Below, piece after piece: positions 5,852-6,337 of a stretch of DNA of 6,337 nt (within the stretch, counting starts at the first letter, position 1; every line of letters starts with the position of its first letter). The position numbers and the translations under genes are program-made. A model generated the notes under the pieces. The model ran no database searches. It saw nothing but the letters and a program-made list of their open reading frames with translations, and was not told where the DNA came from. The stretch spans positions 1 to 6,337 of the forward strand of contig DATDPK010000060.1 of NCBI GenBank assembly GCA_035292785.1. The letters run 5' to 3'. Origin of the DNA: CABMGU01 sp035292785 (lineage in GTDB: Archaea; Nanobdellota; Nanobdellia; Woesearchaeales; ARS49).

Positions 5852-6337
5852 ATGGGGTTATTTGACCGAATTAAATTAATTGAGCCTCTTCCCTGTTACA
5901 GCTGCGGGTCTACTGCAGAAACTGAAGTAGGAACAACTCATTCTGAAGGAGAGATAAGTTTAGGAGACAGACCCCTGAAAATAATGAGGCTGCACGACGG
6001 CAAAGGCGGAATTAAAGACTTCCAAACAAAAAACTTATCGTGCTATATGGCCATTTATTATTTCCCTGGTTTCATACCTCGCTCGGCAACTGAGGATGAC
6101 AGCGGCTACAGCGTGGGCTGGCAGCCAGGCACTCCATTATCATTAGTAGAAATATGCAATGCCTGTGAAACCCGCTGGGAAGGAGAACTGCATTTGAGCC
6201 CTGAGGAAAGAGACGATGGTTACCTTACAGACTCGATGGAAATATGGCCTGCGGATGAAGACTTAGCGGATATTGCGTGGCGCCTGGCGCCAAATGATTT
6301 CTATAATCTGTCCATTAAAAACGGAAGAATACTGGTG
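5852..6337 (+). CDS. unrecognised protein with two separated CxxC pairs (3' truncated by window edge)
   Basis: The frame is open for 162 codons from ATG at 5852 to the last base, with no stop. An in-frame TAG at 5846-5848 makes this the first possible start. Cys15/Cys18 (PCYSCG) and Cys102/Cys105 (ICNACE) form two CxxC knuckles 84 residues apart, the pattern of a zinc ribbon with a large insert. A further Cys64 lies between them. The insert has several short strand-like segments and aromatic residues. The sequence after the second pair is acidic (SPEERDDGY, PADEDLADIAW). There is no signal peptide or membrane segment, so it is probably cytoplasmic. The gene starts 22 nt after the cyclase stop on the same strand, so it could be a third operon member, but a separate TATA-like box is also present. 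Family not recognised. Confidence 0.75.
   Translation, partial: MGLFDRIKLIEPLPCYSCGSTAETEVGTTHSEGEISLGDRPLKIMRLHDGKGGIKDFQTKNLSCYMAIYYFPGFIPRSATEDDSGYSVGWQPGTPLSLVEICNACETRWEGELHLSPEERDDGYLTDSMEIWPADEDLADIAWRLAPNDFYNLSIKNGRILV

Overview
The window looks like chromosomal DNA of an archaeon, possibly a DPANN-type lineage, although no marker gene is present to place it. The main evidence is promoter architecture. At least four start codons sit about 27 nt downstream of the centre of an AT-rich TATA-like octamer with no room for a leader, which is typical of archaeal leaderless transcripts. One small gene instead carries GAGGTGAT, a good match to the complement of the archaeal 16S rRNA 3' end. 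The DNA is AT-rich and arginine codons are mostly AGA/AGG. Genes are packed tightly, with promoters overlapping the stop codons of upstream genes.

Layout. Positions 1-207 hold the 3' end of a + strand gene of unknown function. A 67-aa protein with two membrane segments follows (232-435). It converges on, and overlaps by 7 nt, a large - strand gene (429-2414). That gene encodes a 661-aa protein with a long coiled coil, one membrane segment and a duplicated C-terminal EF-hand-like unit. Next comes a short - strand gene (2505-2645) for a 46-aa membrane protein, with its own Shine-Dalgarno and a hairpin terminator. Divergent from it is an unrecognised 173-aa basic-tailed protein (about 2733-3254).

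The centre of interest is 3297-5830. Here a membrane-anchored FecR-domain protein overlaps by ATGA a membrane-bound class III adenylate cyclase with an extracytoplasmic CHASE2 domain. All expected catalytic residues are present. The pair reads as a two-gene transmembrane signalling module making cAMP. The arrangement is familiar in bacteria but unexpected in an archaeon. A perfect 14-bp palindrome abuts its TATA box and is a candidate operator. The window ends inside a protein with two widely separated CxxC pairs (5852 to the edge), probably a split zinc ribbon.

No rRNA, tRNA, CRISPR array, insertion sequence or origin was seen. No gap between genes exceeds 100 bases.
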